Below, one piece after another: positions 35,081-44,419 of a stretch of DNA of 64,000 nt. This DNA is from Pontibacter sp. Tf4 (lineage in GTDB: Bacteria > Bacteroidota > Bacteroidia > Cytophagales > Hymenobacteraceae). The position numbers and the translations under genes were made by a program. The stretch covers positions 248,001 through 312,000 of the forward strand of contig NZ_JACKZC010000004.1 in the NCBI RefSeq assembly GCF_014212495.1, read 5' to 3'. Numbering within the stretch: the stretch's first letter is position 1; every line of letters begins with the position of its first letter. The notes under the pieces were generated by a model. The model ran no database searches, had not been told where the DNA came from, and saw only the letters and a list, made by a program, of their open reading frames with translations.

Positions 35081-36421
35081 ATGAAAAATATACTGCTTCT
35101 CGGCGCCGGCCGTTCTGCTTCTTCGCTCATCGCCTACCTGCTGCACCACGCACCCACCGAAAACTGGCATGTAAAGATCGGCGACATCGTTGTAACTCAC
35201 CTGCACACTCTAGTTGACGACCTGCCCTTTGCTGAAGCCATTGTTTTTGACGTGCACAACGATGCCCAGCGCGAAACCGAAGTGAAACAAGCCGACCTGG
35301 TGATCTCGCTGTTGCCGGCCATCTATCATATAGAGGTTGCCCGCGAATGCCTGAAACAGGGCAGACATCTGATCACAGCCTCGTATGTAACACCTGCTTT
35401 TCTGGAACTGCACGCCGAAGCACAGCAAAAGAACCTGACCATCCTGATGGAATCGGGGCTTGACCCGGGCATAGACCACATGTCGGCGATGGCAGCTATC
35501 GAGCACATCCGGGCCAAAGGCGGCAAGCTTACATCTTTTAAATCGTACTGCGGTGGCCTGGTTGCGCCGGAATCAGACACCAACCCCTGGAACTATAAGT
35601 TTACCTGGAACCCGCGCAACGTGGTGCTGGCAGGGCAGGGCACGGCTAAATACATTAAAAACGGCGAGTACAAATACATTCCCTACCACAAGCTGTTTAC
35701 ACGCACCGAAGAGATTTATGTAGAAGGCTACGGGCAGTTTGAAGGCTATGCCAACCGCGACTCCTTAAGCTACCGCGAACCCTATAACCTGCTTGATATA
35801 CCTACTATGCTGCGCGGCACACTACGCAAGGCCGGCTACTGTGCTGCCTGGAATGTGTTCGTTCAGCTCGGCCTCACCGACGACAGCTATAGTCTGGAAG
35901 GCTCTGAACACATGAGCTACCGTAGTTACCTGGAAGCTTTCCTGCCGCCTGTTACCAACGGGCAAACGATAGAACAGCGCCTTGCCAACTATACCGGCAT
36001 AGACGCTGACGGCACTATAATGCAGAAACTGGCCTGGCTCGACTTATTTACTGAAAAGCCGGTGGAGCTTGCCGGAGCCACCCCGGCACAGATACTGGAA
36101 AAGATACTGAAGGAAAAATGGCAGCTATCCCCAGGCGATAAGGACATGATCGTGATGCAGCACCTGTTCGAGTACGAGCTGGCAGGGGAGAAACACGAAC
36201 TGACTTCGTCGCTGGTAGTGAAAGGCGATGACGAAGTACACACAGCCATGGCCAAAACCGTTGGCTTGCCAGTCGCTATTCTGGCCAAACTATTGCTACA
36301 GGGCAAAATCACACAGCACGGCGTCGTCATCCCCATCCACCCCGAACTATACCAGCCGGTGTTGGAAGAACTGAATGCATATGGCATTAACTTTATAGAG
36401 CGCGAAACAGTGCTGGCCTAA
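35081..36421 (+). CDS. Saccharopine dehydrogenase family protein
   Basis: 446 residues: an N-terminal Rossmann domain (ILLLGAGRSASSLIAYLL, then DLVISLLPAIYHIEVA) and a C-terminal saccharopine-reductase-type domain (MESGLDPGIDHMSAM, FKSYCGGLVAPESDTNPWNYKFTW). Family members catalyse NAD(P)-dependent formation or cleavage of saccharopine in lysine metabolism, or related reactions. The substrate here is not certain; no lysine-degradation gene is adjacent. Confidence 0.9.
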   Translation: MKNILLLGAGRSASSLIAYLLHHAPTENWHVKIGDIVVTHLHTLVDDLPFAEAIVFDVHNDAQRETEVKQADLVISLLPAIYHIEVARECLKQGRHLITASYVTPAFLELHAEAQQKNLTILMESGLDPGIDHMSAMAAIEHIRAKGGKLTSFKSYCGGLVAPESDTNPWNYKFTWNPRNVVLAGQGTAKYIKNGEYKYIPYHKLFTRTEEIYVEGYGQFEGYANRDSLSYREPYNLLDIPTMLRGTLRKAGYCAAWNVFVQLGLTDDSYSLEGSEHMSYRSYLEAFLPPVTNGQTIEQRLANYTGIDADGTIMQKLAWLDLFTEKPVELAGATPAQILEKILKEKWQLSPGDKDMIVMQHLFEYELAGEKHELTSSLVVKGDDEVHTAMAKTVGLPVAILAKLLLQGKITQHGVVIPIHPELYQPVLEELNAYGINFIERETVLA

Positions 36422-36459
36422 CTATAGCGCCTGGAGTCCGTGCGAGGTCAGTAAAGAAA

Positions 36460-37176
36460 CTATAGATGCAGGTAGTATGCCTTTAACAGCGCTGTAAATG
36501 CAGCGGTATAAGTAGTTTTATCGGCTTCGCGGATGTGGAGCTGGCTTATAGTTGGGGCAGTTGATTTTGTGAAACTATAGGTCTGGATATGCCGGATGCA
36601 TTGGCCACCGATGTAGGTGAAAACTTCTATAGTTTGAGTTAAGTACAGCTGATGCACCGGGGAAAGGCCGGCAAAATGAGTGGCTTCTGCGGGTGGCAGC
36701 AGAATGTAAAGCTTGCCTTCCGGTATAAGGTGCTGTTGTGCAAAAGCCAGAATATCCTCGAAGAACAGGTCGCCGGTATGTTTGGCGCTATCCTTGGCTG
36801 CGTTGCCGGATTTCAGCGAGGCCAGAAAAAACGGCGGATTGGAAAGAATAACGTCGTACTGTGGCTGGCTATAGTTGGCGTACGTTTGCAAACTTACCGG
36901 ATGTAGGTGCAGTCTGTCGGACCATGGGCTGTCAGCAAAGTTTTCGCGGGCTTGCGCGGCTGCTTCCGGGTTAATTTCCACGGCATCTATAGTTGCCCCG
37001 GAGCGCTGCGCCACCATCAGCGAGAGCAAACCGGTCCCTGTACCTATATCCAAAATCCGGGCAGCCTTACTTACATCCACTACAGCGCCAAACAGGCACG
37101 AATCAGTACAAACCTTCATGGCGCACCTCTCCTGCTCCACCCTGAACTGCTTGAACTGAAAGTAAGAATTAGCCAA
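36460..37176 (-). CDS. trmN6: tRNA1(Val) adenine-37 N6-methyltransferase
   Basis: YfiC/TrmN6-type SAM methyltransferase of 238 residues. It has FRVEQERCAMKVCTDSCLFGA at the N-terminus, the SAM motif LDIGTGTGLLSLM, and the N6-adenine catalytic motif SNPPFF. It modifies A37 of tRNA1(Val). The gene ends CAT-CTA-TAG in a CTATAG motif. It shares its strand with rnhA upstream, separated by an AT-rich repeat. Confidence 0.88.
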   Translation of the reverse strand: MANSYFQFKQFRVEQERCAMKVCTDSCLFGAVVDVSKAARILDIGTGTGLLSLMVAQRSGATIDAVEINPEAAAQARENFADSPWSDRLHLHPVSLQTYANYSQPQYDVILSNPPFFLASLKSGNAAKDSAKHTGDLFFEDILAFAQQHLIPEGKLYILLPPAEATHFAGLSPVHQLYLTQTIEVFTYIGGQCIRHIQTYSFTKSTAPTISQLHIREADKTTYTAAFTALLKAYYLHL

Positions 37177-37288
37177 TGCTGCGCTTAATTATGAATTAGA
37201 AATTAGAAATTATGAATGGGTACCTGGAGCTCACAAAAGAAATCTTAAATCAACCTTTTAATCCTGATTAATCTGCGGTTCAGACTTC

Positions 37289-37753
37289 TTACTTGGAGTT
37301 GAACATGCCGGATTCGAAGCCTTCGTCGGCGGGGAGGTTGGGGGCTAAGGCGGCGGCTACGGCCAGTTCGTCGCAACGCTCGTTTTCGGGGTGACCGGCG
37401 TGGCCGCGAACCCACACAAAGCGCACATTATGTTTGGCATAAATTCTCAGAAATCTGCTCCACAGATCGCCGTTGGCTTTGCCGGCGAAGCCTTTTTTCT
37501 GCCAGCCGAATACCCAGCGCTTTTCCACGGCATCTACCACGTACTTAGAGTCGGAGTAAATGGTGATCGGAATGCCCGGTTTCGTGATCGCTTCGAGCCC
37601 CACAATAACAGCCAGCAGCTCCATGCGGTTGTTGGTAGTTTTACGGAAACCGGCAGACAGTTCTTTTACATGCGGCCCCCAGCGCAGAATAACGCCATAC
37701 CCACCCGGCCCCGGGTTTCCACGCGAAGCACCATCTGTAAATATCTCGATCAT
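37289..37753 (-). CDS. rnhA: Ribonuclease HI
   Basis: Cleaves RNA in RNA-DNA hybrids. 154 residues with the full acidic set: Asp7 (FTDGASRGNPG), Glu45 (NNRMELLAV), Asp68 (YSDSKYV) and Asp128 (NERCDELA). Length fits the Escherichia coli type. It is followed toward its upstream side by a TTTGAAGATTTGAAAATTTGAAG-type palindromic repeat (37760-37850). Confidence 0.95.
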   Translation of the reverse strand: MIEIFTDGASRGNPGPGGYGVILRWGPHVKELSAGFRKTTNNRMELLAVIVGLEAITKPGIPITIYSDSKYVVDAVEKRWVFGWQKKGFAGKANGDLWSRFLRIYAKHNVRFVWVRGHAGHPENERCDELAVAAALAPNLPADEGFESGMFNSK

Positions 37754-37757
37754 TTTT

Positions 37758-37850
37758 AAGATTTGTAGATTTGAAAATTTGAAGATTTGAAAATGATGTG
37801 TGGTAATTCATTTCCACATCTTCACATCTCCAAATCTTCAAATTGTAAAA
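37758..37850. repeat. AT-rich palindrome of GATTTGAAGATTTG words between rnhA and the MarC gene
   Basis: Words AGATTTGAAAATTTGAAG on the left are mirrored by CTTCACATCTCCAAATCTTCAAAT on the right around GGTAATTCATTTCC. This is a type of intergenic repeat seen across Bacteroidota. No coding content. Confidence 0.65.
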
Positions 37851-37851
37851 A

Positions 37852-38418
37852 TTAAATAGGCAGGTTGCTCTTGAACAGTTTAATGGCAATGGCCAGCAGG
37901 ATGACACCGAATACCTTACGCAGTACGTCGGCACCGGCTTTGCCCAGGCGTTTCTCTATCCAGCCCGATGATTTCAGCACGATGTATACAAAAACCAGGT
38001 TCACCACAATGCCCACCAGTACATTGGGCAGCGAGTAAGCGGCCCGCAAGGAGAGCAGAGTGGTCATGGTGCCGGCGCCAACTATAAGCGGAAACGCCAG
38101 CGGAACAATAGAACCGCTTTTTATTTCGGGATCAGTGTGAAAAAAGTCTTTGCCCAGGATCATCTCCAGACCGATAATGAAAATGATGATAGCCCCAGCC
38201 ATGGCAAACGATTGAAAATCAATACCGAACAGCTTCAGGATACCATCGCCCACAAACAGGAACGCGATCATCAGAATGCCGGAAATAATGGTGGCTTTTT
38301 CGGAGTGGATCACGCCTTCGCGCTTGCGCAGGTTAATGATAATGGGAATAGAGCCCAGAATATCGATGATCGCAAACAGGATCAGCGTAACTGATACGAT
38401 TTCCTTTAAGTTGAACAT
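37852..38418 (-). CDS. MarC family integral membrane protein
   Basis: 188 residues, six hydrophobic segments, with the MarC/UPF0056 pattern: IDILGSIPIIINLRKREG, FIIGLEMILG, PLAFPLIVGAGTMTTLLSL. The family once was tied to antibiotic resistance, but its function is unsettled. It stands alone between AT-rich repeats. Confidence 0.88.
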   Translation of the reverse strand: MFNLKEIVSVTLILFAIIDILGSIPIIINLRKREGVIHSEKATIISGILMIAFLFVGDGILKLFGIDFQSFAMAGAIIIFIIGLEMILGKDFFHTDPEIKSGSIVPLAFPLIVGAGTMTTLLSLRAAYSLPNVLVGIVVNLVFVYIVLKSSGWIEKRLGKAGADVLRKVFGVILLAIAIKLFKSNLPI

Positions 38419-38535
38419 TCTTTATTGATTGAATGGCTGATTTCTAAATTGTTAAAGTGCTTATACCCCAAAAGCAACTATAAAGCTGCTTAAATAAGGC
38501 AGCAATTTAACAATTTAACCATTCAGACAGGTAGC

Positions 38536-39597
38536 TCAGGCGTAATAGTGCAGAAAAAAGCGTTTCAGTTCTTCGTACTCCTCATCCAGTATGGCCGGGA
38601 AATTGGCGATCCGGAAGGTGTTGCGCTGCCATGGCCCGTACCCGTTGCCCAGCCGTATGTTGTGGTGCAGGGCGCGTTTTTTCATATCATCTACCAGCCG
38701 CTCGGTAGCCTGCAGCGCTATTACGGTTTTAGAGCGAACTTCCTCGTTTTCGATCAGCAGCTGCATGTCCTGAAACTGCGAAAAGAATTCGTACAGGTCC
38801 TGTGAGCGGTCGGTCAGTTCCTGGTCCAGGGTTTTAATGAATGGGCGGTCTTCGAGCACGCGGCGCAGCAGGTAAATGCCCAGCACGTTGGGGGTGTGGG
38901 TGGTCTGGTAGTTCAGCATTTTCTCGTACATGCTTACTAGGCTGTTGTAGTGCCCGCGCTCGGCTATCTGCTTTGCCCGGAAAATAGCCCGTGGCGAGCA
39001 GACCAGCACGCCCAGACCGGCCGGTAAACCAAAACACTTCTGCACCGATGCAAACCAGATATCCGCTTTTATGAATTTCAGGTTGAGTCCGGCCATGGAG
39101 GAGGTGGCATCTACAGCGATCAGCGTGTCGCGGTAGCGGTTGTGCAGGTTCAGAATAGAGGTCTGCGATACCTGTGTGCCGTTGGAAGTCTCGTTCTGTG
39201 TAAAGCAGATAAGTTCGGTGTCGGAGCTGATCTGGAGTTGCTCTACCGGCAGGGGTTCGTTTATATCAAAGGCAAGCCCCTCGGATTTAGGGCGCAGTTT
39301 CTGGGCATATTGCAGCCATTTCTCGCCGAAAGAGCCGTTGTAAAGGTGGTAGCTTTTGTGGCGGGTAAGGCTCTGGATCAGGATCTCCCAGCATTCGGTG
39401 GCGCTGGAGGTGAAGAAGATGTAATAATCTTCGGGGATATTGATCTTGCGCTTCAGCAGGCCTACCGTAGCCCTGGAAAGCTGCACAAACTGTTCTCCGC
39501 GGTGTGGTGTACCCAGAAAGCCTTCGTCGTAGGCAGCCGTAAGGTAGCTGCGCACTTCAGGATAGATTTTAGACGGGCCTGGGTAGAAGTTAAGCAT
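38536..39597 (-). CDS. Class V aminotransferase (SerC / alanine-glyoxylate aminotransferase-like)
   Basis: 353 residues, PLP-dependent. It starts MLNFYPGPSKIYPEV, like phosphoserine aminotransferases, and has FTSSATECWEILIQSL, VDATSSMAGLNL and the Schiff-base lysine in ASVQKCFGLPAGLG. It could be the serine-pathway enzyme, but no serA lies beside it and the substrate residues cannot be judged by eye. The second of two adjacent ATGs is used. Confidence 0.85.
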   Translation of the reverse strand: MLNFYPGPSKIYPEVRSYLTAAYDEGFLGTPHRGEQFVQLSRATVGLLKRKINIPEDYYIFFTSSATECWEILIQSLTRHKSYHLYNGSFGEKWLQYAQKLRPKSEGLAFDINEPLPVEQLQISSDTELICFTQNETSNGTQVSQTSILNLHNRYRDTLIAVDATSSMAGLNLKFIKADIWFASVQKCFGLPAGLGVLVCSPRAIFRAKQIAERGHYNSLVSMYEKMLNYQTTHTPNVLGIYLLRRVLEDRPFIKTLDQELTDRSQDLYEFFSQFQDMQLLIENEEVRSKTVIALQATERLVDDMKKRALHHNIRLGNGYGPWQRNTFRIANFPAILDEEYEELKRFFLHYYA

Positions 39598-39684
39598 CAT
39601 GTGGAAATATAAACAAAATATAGCGTAAAAGCTATATTTTTAAGTCGAAATTTATTTTAATACCCTAACGCAGCGCCCTTGCTT

Positions 39685-40134
39685 TTATTTGGCACCAAAG
39701 CCAATTTGCTTCGGCTTCAGGCGCTCAAAATACTGCAGGGCCATGCGGTAACTCTCTAAGCCGAAGCCAACTATAGTTCCGGTGCAATACGGGGCCAGCA
39801 TGCTTTTGTACCGGAAAGCCTCGCGGGCATAAATATTGGAGATATGCACTTCCACTACCGGCGTTTCGATGGCTTTTACAGCATCCGAAAGGGCTACCGA
39901 TGTATGCGTATACGCCCCGGCATTAAATACGATCCCTTTGTAGGTAAAACCTACTTCGTGCAGCTTATCGATCAGGGCGCCTTCGGTGTTGCTCTGGAAA
40001 TAGCTTAGCTCCAGCGCCGGAAATGCTTCCTTCAGCTCTTCAAAATAATCTTCGAAAGAGCGGCTGCCATATACGGCTTTTTCACGGATGCCCAGCAGGT
40101 TCAGGTTAGGGCCGTTCAGGATCAGTATTTTCAT
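39685..40134 (-). CDS. aroQ: Type II 3-dehydroquinate dehydratase
   Basis: Shikimate-pathway step 3. 149 residues, dodecameric type II, with ILNGPNLNLLGIREKAVYG (catalytic Tyr22), NAGAYTHTSVALSDAV and VVEVHISNIYAREAFR with the catalytic histidine. It is divergent from xerD. A TACCTTTG -7 element lies at 40178-40185 on the minus strand. Confidence 0.96.
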   Translation of the reverse strand: MKILILNGPNLNLLGIREKAVYGSRSFEDYFEELKEAFPALELSYFQSNTEGALIDKLHEVGFTYKGIVFNAGAYTHTSVALSDAVKAIETPVVEVHISNIYAREAFRYKSMLAPYCTGTIVGFGLESYRMALQYFERLKPKQIGFGAK

Positions 40135-40257
40135 AGACTTCGGGTGTTAGCTCGTTTTCCGGATAAAACGGAAGCCACAAAGGTAAGGATTAACTATATT
40201 TGCTATACTTTAAATTGTTTAATTGTTGGATGGTTAAATTGTTGGCTCAGATAAAGT

Positions 40258-40282
40258 AAAAAGACGCAAAATATTGCGTCTC
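40258..40282. repeat. AGACGCAA..TTGCGTCT palindrome ahead of xerD
   Basis: AAAAAGACGCAAAATATTGCGTCTCTAC is a near-perfect palindrome in a divergent promoter region, so it is not a terminator for either gene. The same word forms the rnc terminator and recurs near 49200. Confidence 0.65.
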
Positions 40283-40350
40283 TACACTCCCTGAATTCCA
40301 GCCTATCAGACTCTTTAACTCCTAAACTCTCTAACTCCTAAACTTCTTAC

Positions 40351-41250
40351 ATGACCTGGAACATCACTGTAAAGCAATTTGAGCAATACCTGCGGCTGGA
40401 GAAGTCGTTATCGGGCAACTCCGTGGAAGCTTACCTGCGGGATGTGCGCAAACTGACGGATTTCCTGGAACTGAACGGATTGCAGGTTGCTCCCGATAAA
40501 ATAACGCCGGCCATACTGCGTGATTTCCTGGAGTGGGTGAATGAACTGGGCATGACGGTGCACTCGCAGGCCCGAACGCTGTCGGGCATCCGGGCTTTTT
40601 ACAAGTTCCTGATCATGGAGGACCTGATGACCACCGACCCGACCGAAACAATTGAGGCCCCGAAACTGGACCGAAAACTACCCGATACACTGAACTTCCA
40701 TGAGATAGAGCAGCTGCTGGCAGCCATAGACCTGTCTACGCCGGAAGGAACGCGAAACCGCGCCATGCTGGAAACGCTCTATAGTTCGGGCCTGCGCGTA
40801 TCGGAGCTACTGGACCTGAAACTGAGCAACCTGTACGAGGACATGGGCTTTATAAAAGTAGCAGGTAAAGGCGATAAGGAACGCCTGGTGCCGATCGGTA
40901 GGGATGCCCTGAAACACATTAAACTATACCGCGAAGGCGTGCGCTGTCATCTCAAGATCAAGAAAGGGCACGAAGACATTGTGTTCCTGAACCGGCGCGG
41001 CGCCAAACTAACCCGCGTTATGATTTTTACCATCATCAAAGACCTGGCAGCCAGAGCCGGCATCCAGAAACAGGTAAGCCCGCACACGTTCCGCCATTCG
41101 TTTGCCACGCACTTAATAGAAGGCGGCGCCGATCTGCGTGCCGTGCAGGAAATGCTGGGCCACGAATCCATCACTACTACCGAAATCTACACACACCTCG
41201 ACAGAGACTACCTGAAGCAGGTGATAAAGGATTTCCATCCGAGGAGTTAG
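40351..41250 (+). CDS. xerD: Tyrosine recombinase XerD-type
   Basis: Site-specific recombinase resolving chromosome dimers at dif with its partner. 299 residues: an N-terminal SAM-like core-binding domain (1-95) and a catalytic domain carrying Arg149 (SSGLRVSEL), Lys173, His245 and Arg248 (SPHTFRHSFATHL), His271 (LGHESITTTEIYTHL) and nucleophile Tyr280. Complete catalytic set. FtsK, which activates XerCD, is encoded 4 kb downstream. No integrase-linked cargo is present, so this is the housekeeping enzyme. Confidence 0.93.
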   Translation: MTWNITVKQFEQYLRLEKSLSGNSVEAYLRDVRKLTDFLELNGLQVAPDKITPAILRDFLEWVNELGMTVHSQARTLSGIRAFYKFLIMEDLMTTDPTETIEAPKLDRKLPDTLNFHEIEQLLAAIDLSTPEGTRNRAMLETLYSSGLRVSELLDLKLSNLYEDMGFIKVAGKGDKERLVPIGRDALKHIKLYREGVRCHLKIKKGHEDIVFLNRRGAKLTRVMIFTIIKDLAARAGIQKQVSPHTFRHSFATHLIEGGADLRAVQEMLGHESITTTEIYTHLDRDYLKQVIKDFHPRS

Positions 41251-41266
41251 GTAAAGACTATAGTAG

Positions 41267-41707
41267 ATGGATGTTTTTCTGTTAGTATTTGGGTTGGCTC
41301 TCTTCTGCGTCGGGGTGTACTGGCTTATCACAGACTACTATCAAACTAAATACAGATACCACACCACCGGGAAAGTAATTGCTGTTAAAGGCAAATGGAG
41401 TGTTTCCAGCGGGAAACTGACCTACCTGTATTTCCCCACAGTACAGTTTTCGGATCAGGATGGCGTTATTCTGGAACAAAGGCTGGACATAGGCGGCAGT
41501 ATTCCGTTGTTCTATAAAGGCCAAAGCGTGAAGATCGCTTACCATAATGGTAAAATCCACCCGGCAGGCATTGGCTGGAAGATCTTTTATGCGGTAGTTG
41601 CCCTGGCTGGATTCGGCGTGTTCAGTTACCAACTCCTGTTAATTCACGATTCCGGCATTCTGCAAGCAATAGACCGGTGCTGGCAGATCATACAACTCAT
41701 CTTTTAA
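41267..41707 (+). CDS. DUF3592 family membrane protein
   Basis: 146 residues with a hydrophobic helix at each end (MDVFLLVFGLALFCVGVYWL and the 105-125 segment) and a central beta-rich soluble part (GKVIAVKGKWSV, FPTVQFSDQDG, YKGQSVKIAYHNGK). This layout is typical of DUF3592, whose function is unknown. It starts 16 bases after xerD and may be co-transcribed. Confidence 0.75.
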   Translation: MDVFLLVFGLALFCVGVYWLITDYYQTKYRYHTTGKVIAVKGKWSVSSGKLTYLYFPTVQFSDQDGVILEQRLDIGGSIPLFYKGQSVKIAYHNGKIHPAGIGWKIFYAVVALAGFGVFSYQLLLIHDSGILQAIDRCWQIIQLIF

Positions 41708-41857
41708 CTTCCGTCTGAAAAAAAACACCTGAACTATAGATAGCTATAGTTGCTTTGAAGTGTATAAGTTGAAGATCAGATCTGGGTAAGTGTTTGAGTT
41801 GAAACCAGTTCCTGCATAGTTGTTTTTACTGAATTTAAGCTAAATCTCCGGCCCTCG

Positions 41858-41890
41858 TTTGGAAAGTACATCCCTTGTTACCTATATTTA
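41858..41890 (+). promoter_or_regulatory. Candidate promoter of the DUF898-M48 pair
   Basis: TTTG (41858-41861), 21-base spacer, TATATTTA (41883-41890, one mismatch to TAnnTTTG). The ATG follows about 70 bases later, past a purine-rich GGGAGGAAT. Confidence 0.5.
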
Positions 41891-41962
41891 GGGAGGAATA
41901 TTCTGCATTTTAAAGAGGTGTATGGTATTCTCTTTTAGCCGGAAACTATTTAAACAAACCTT

Positions 41963-42946
41963 ATGCAGGAAACTTCTACACAACAGGAAACAATCGTATC
42001 TAAACCAACTTTAGCTTTTAACGGACAAGGCACCGAGCTCTTCAGCATCCAGATCGTGAACATTGCGCTGATGCTGGTAACACTGGGCTTGTATTACCCC
42101 TGGGCCAAAGCCAAAAACCTGCAGTACATTTACCGCAAAACCGAGCTGGCTGGCAGTCCGTTTACTTTCCATGGCACCGGTAAAGAAATGTTTATCGGGT
42201 TTATAAAAGGCCTGGGCATTTTTGCAGTGCTTTACAGCATTCTGATCTACGGAACGCTGCAGGCCCAGACAGACCTGGGTATGTATTTTCTCTGCCTGTT
42301 TGTTTTTATGGGAGGTCTTTCGGTGCTGGTACCATTAGCCATACACGGCATGATGCGCTACCGTACCTCACGCACCAGCTGGCGCGGTATACACATGGGC
42401 TACCGTGGCACCTTAGGTAGCATGTTCAAGGTTTTCTACCTGAATCTATTTTTAACGATCATCACATTTGGTATTTACAGCGCCTGGTTTACGACCAACA
42501 TTCGTAAAGAGATCTTTAAGAACCTGCGCTTCGGTAATGCTCAGTTCAGCTATACCGGCGACGGTGGCGAGCTGCTGATCCTGAACATTAAAGGCTACAT
42601 CTTCACCATTTTTACCTTAGGTATTTATTCTTTCTGGTGGGCCAAAGACCTGGTGCACTTCTACATTAACAACATCTTTATAGAGCAAGATGGCAAGTAC
42701 AGTCGCTTGGATACCTCTCTCACCGGTGGTCAGTATTTTGTGCTGGCAGTGGGTAACCTGCTGATTATGGTATTTACGCTTGGCCTGGGCTATGCCTGGG
42801 TGGTTACGCGCACCATGCATGCTATAGTTAATAACTGCGAGATAATAGGGGAGTTTAACCCGGACGCGCTGGCCCAGACCGAAGAAGAGTATAAAAATGC
42901 TACCTTTGAAGACATGGCCGATATGATGGACATCGGTATCATCTAA
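41963..42946 (+). CDS. YjgN family (DUF898) membrane protein
   Basis: 327 residues with about six hydrophobic segments. DUF898 landmarks are FNGQGTELFSIQIVN, YYPWAKAKNLQYIYR, FTFHGTGKEMFIGFIKG and a second similar block (FSYTGDGGELLILNIKG, then GIYSFWWAKDL), showing an internal repeat. Function unknown. It lies 4 bases before an M48 protease gene; the pair probably works together at the membrane. Confidence 0.88.
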   Translation: MQETSTQQETIVSKPTLAFNGQGTELFSIQIVNIALMLVTLGLYYPWAKAKNLQYIYRKTELAGSPFTFHGTGKEMFIGFIKGLGIFAVLYSILIYGTLQAQTDLGMYFLCLFVFMGGLSVLVPLAIHGMMRYRTSRTSWRGIHMGYRGTLGSMFKVFYLNLFLTIITFGIYSAWFTTNIRKEIFKNLRFGNAQFSYTGDGGELLILNIKGYIFTIFTLGIYSFWWAKDLVHFYINNIFIEQDGKYSRLDTSLTGGQYFVLAVGNLLIMVFTLGLGYAWVVTRTMHAIVNNCEIIGEFNPDALAQTEEEYKNATFEDMADMMDIGII

Positions 42947-42950
42947 ACTT

Positions 42951-44018
42951 ATGTTTGAAGGCAAATATTATAATGGGCGTACCTCTAAAGGTATGCCCGC
43001 TTTTATTACACTGGAGCCCAACTATATCCGCATCAGCTGGCGCGCCGACGGTGACAGCGGAACCGAGATATGGCACCTGGATCAGATCCATAAATCGGAG
43101 TTTAATGACGCGACCACGGTACTGGAGTATGGCGGCTTTCCGAGGCAGAGCATTGCGGTGTTTGAGCAGGGCTTCAGGGAAGTGCTGGAAATGAAGTTCA
43201 GCGGAGCCAGCTTTCTGCGGTCGAAGTACGATTCGTTTCAGAGAACGGGAGTGAAAGGGCTGGTAATTGGCGGCGTTAGTTTGCTGGTGTTGGCTATAGT
43301 TCTGTTTGTGTGGGGCATACCGGCACTGGCCGAAAAAGCGGCAGCACATTTTCCGGAAGAATATGAGCGGGCAATGGGCGAGCAACTATACCACCAGATG
43401 ATGATGGGCCATACCGTAGACTCTGCTAAAACCGCAGCCCTGCAGGAATATGTAGCCGCCCTACACGTAGAATCTGACTTCCCGGTGCAGGTAACGGTTG
43501 TGAAGAACGATCAGGTAAATGCATTTGCCATACCGGGCGGATTTGTGGTGGTGCACGATGCCATTCTGGATGAGATGGAGCACCACGAAGAACTGGCCGG
43601 TTTGCTGGGCCACGAGATAGGGCACGTGCAGATGCGCCATTCTACCAAAGCCTTAGCCCGTAGCTTATCTTATTACATGCTGCTTTCTATCCTTTTTGGC
43701 GATGTAAGCGGTATTGCTGCTGTTATAGTAGACAACGCCTCGACCTTAACCAACCTGGAGTACAGCCGCAGCGCTGAAACAGATGCCGATAAAGCCGGAC
43801 TGGAACTGCTGGTACAGAACAACCTGAACCCGCAAGGCATGGTCTGGCTGATGGAACGCCTGCAATCCGATGCGCCGGAGTTTCTGAAGTTTATCAGTAC
43901 CCACCCCGCTACACAGGACAGAATCAACGAAATAGAGAGCCACATTCCTGAAACAAACTATAAACCGGTTCCTAACCCGGCCTTGGAAGCTGCCTGGAAA
44001 AAGTTGAAAGCAGAATAG
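42951..44018 (+). CDS. M48 family zinc metallopeptidase, membrane-anchored
   Basis: 355 residues: an N-terminal beta-rich soluble part (about 1-85), one membrane helix (GLVIGGVSLLVLAIVLFVWG), then a periplasmic-type peptidase domain. Zinc site HEIGH (221-225) in LLGHEIGHVQMRHS and the third ligand in the SAETDADKAGLELL motif. Similar to BepA/YcaL-type proteases. An AIV triplet in the helix is encoded by GCT-ATA-GTT of the scattered palindrome. It is co-transcribed with the YjgN gene. Confidence 0.92.
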   Translation: MFEGKYYNGRTSKGMPAFITLEPNYIRISWRADGDSGTEIWHLDQIHKSEFNDATTVLEYGGFPRQSIAVFEQGFREVLEMKFSGASFLRSKYDSFQRTGVKGLVIGGVSLLVLAIVLFVWGIPALAEKAAAHFPEEYERAMGEQLYHQMMMGHTVDSAKTAALQEYVAALHVESDFPVQVTVVKNDQVNAFAIPGGFVVVHDAILDEMEHHEELAGLLGHEIGHVQMRHSTKALARSLSYYMLLSILFGDVSGIAAVIVDNASTLTNLEYSRSAETDADKAGLELLVQNNLNPQGMVWLMERLQSDAPEFLKFISTHPATQDRINEIESHIPETNYKPVPNPALEAAWKKLKAE

Positions 44019-44419
44019 AAGCAAACCTCACAGTATCTATAAGACCTGTGAGTGTTTGAACTTGCAGCATACGCTTCGTTGCAAACAAGACACTCACAGG
44101 TTTTGCAAACACTGTGAGGTCGGTCTGTAACTATAGTTTACTGTTTCGGTTTTCGTAAACTGCCTTTTATTTCACAGGAATAAAGAAATCCCCAGCATAT
44201 TGCTTCCGGATAAGGAAGTCCAAATAAGCAACTATAGTTTGCCCGAACTGAACTATAGTTTAAAACCATCCATTCCCAGAACTTCTCCACTTTCCAACTA
44301 TAGCAACTTCTCAAACTCACTAACTCTTAAACTCTCAAACTATAGAAACTTCCAAACTTTCTAACTTTCTAACTTCAATCCCTATCTTTGCGGGCAGCAA
44401 ACCCTAAACCCCTGCTGCC
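44019..44419. other. 400-base region with palindromes and CTATAG motifs, ahead of pyrD
   Basis: CTCACAGT..CTGTGAGTG words at 44028-44053 are mirrored by ACTCACAGG..CACTGTGAGG at 44092-44119, forming an inverted repeat. Full AACTATAGTT copies follow near 44130, 44230 and 44250. CTAACTCTTAAACTCTC words near 44320-44375 resemble those at 40315-40348 upstream of xerD. No gene was recognised. Confidence 0.7.
44383..44390 (+). promoter_or_regulatory. pyrD -7 element
   Basis: TATCTTTG matches TAnnTTTG 29 bases before the GTG start of pyrD. The -33 region is only CTTT-like. Confidence 0.55.

Noticed and set aside
40351..41250. xerD as the integrase of a mobile element
   Set aside because: It matches housekeeping XerD in length and residues, is divergent from aroQ and has no cargo or attachment repeats.
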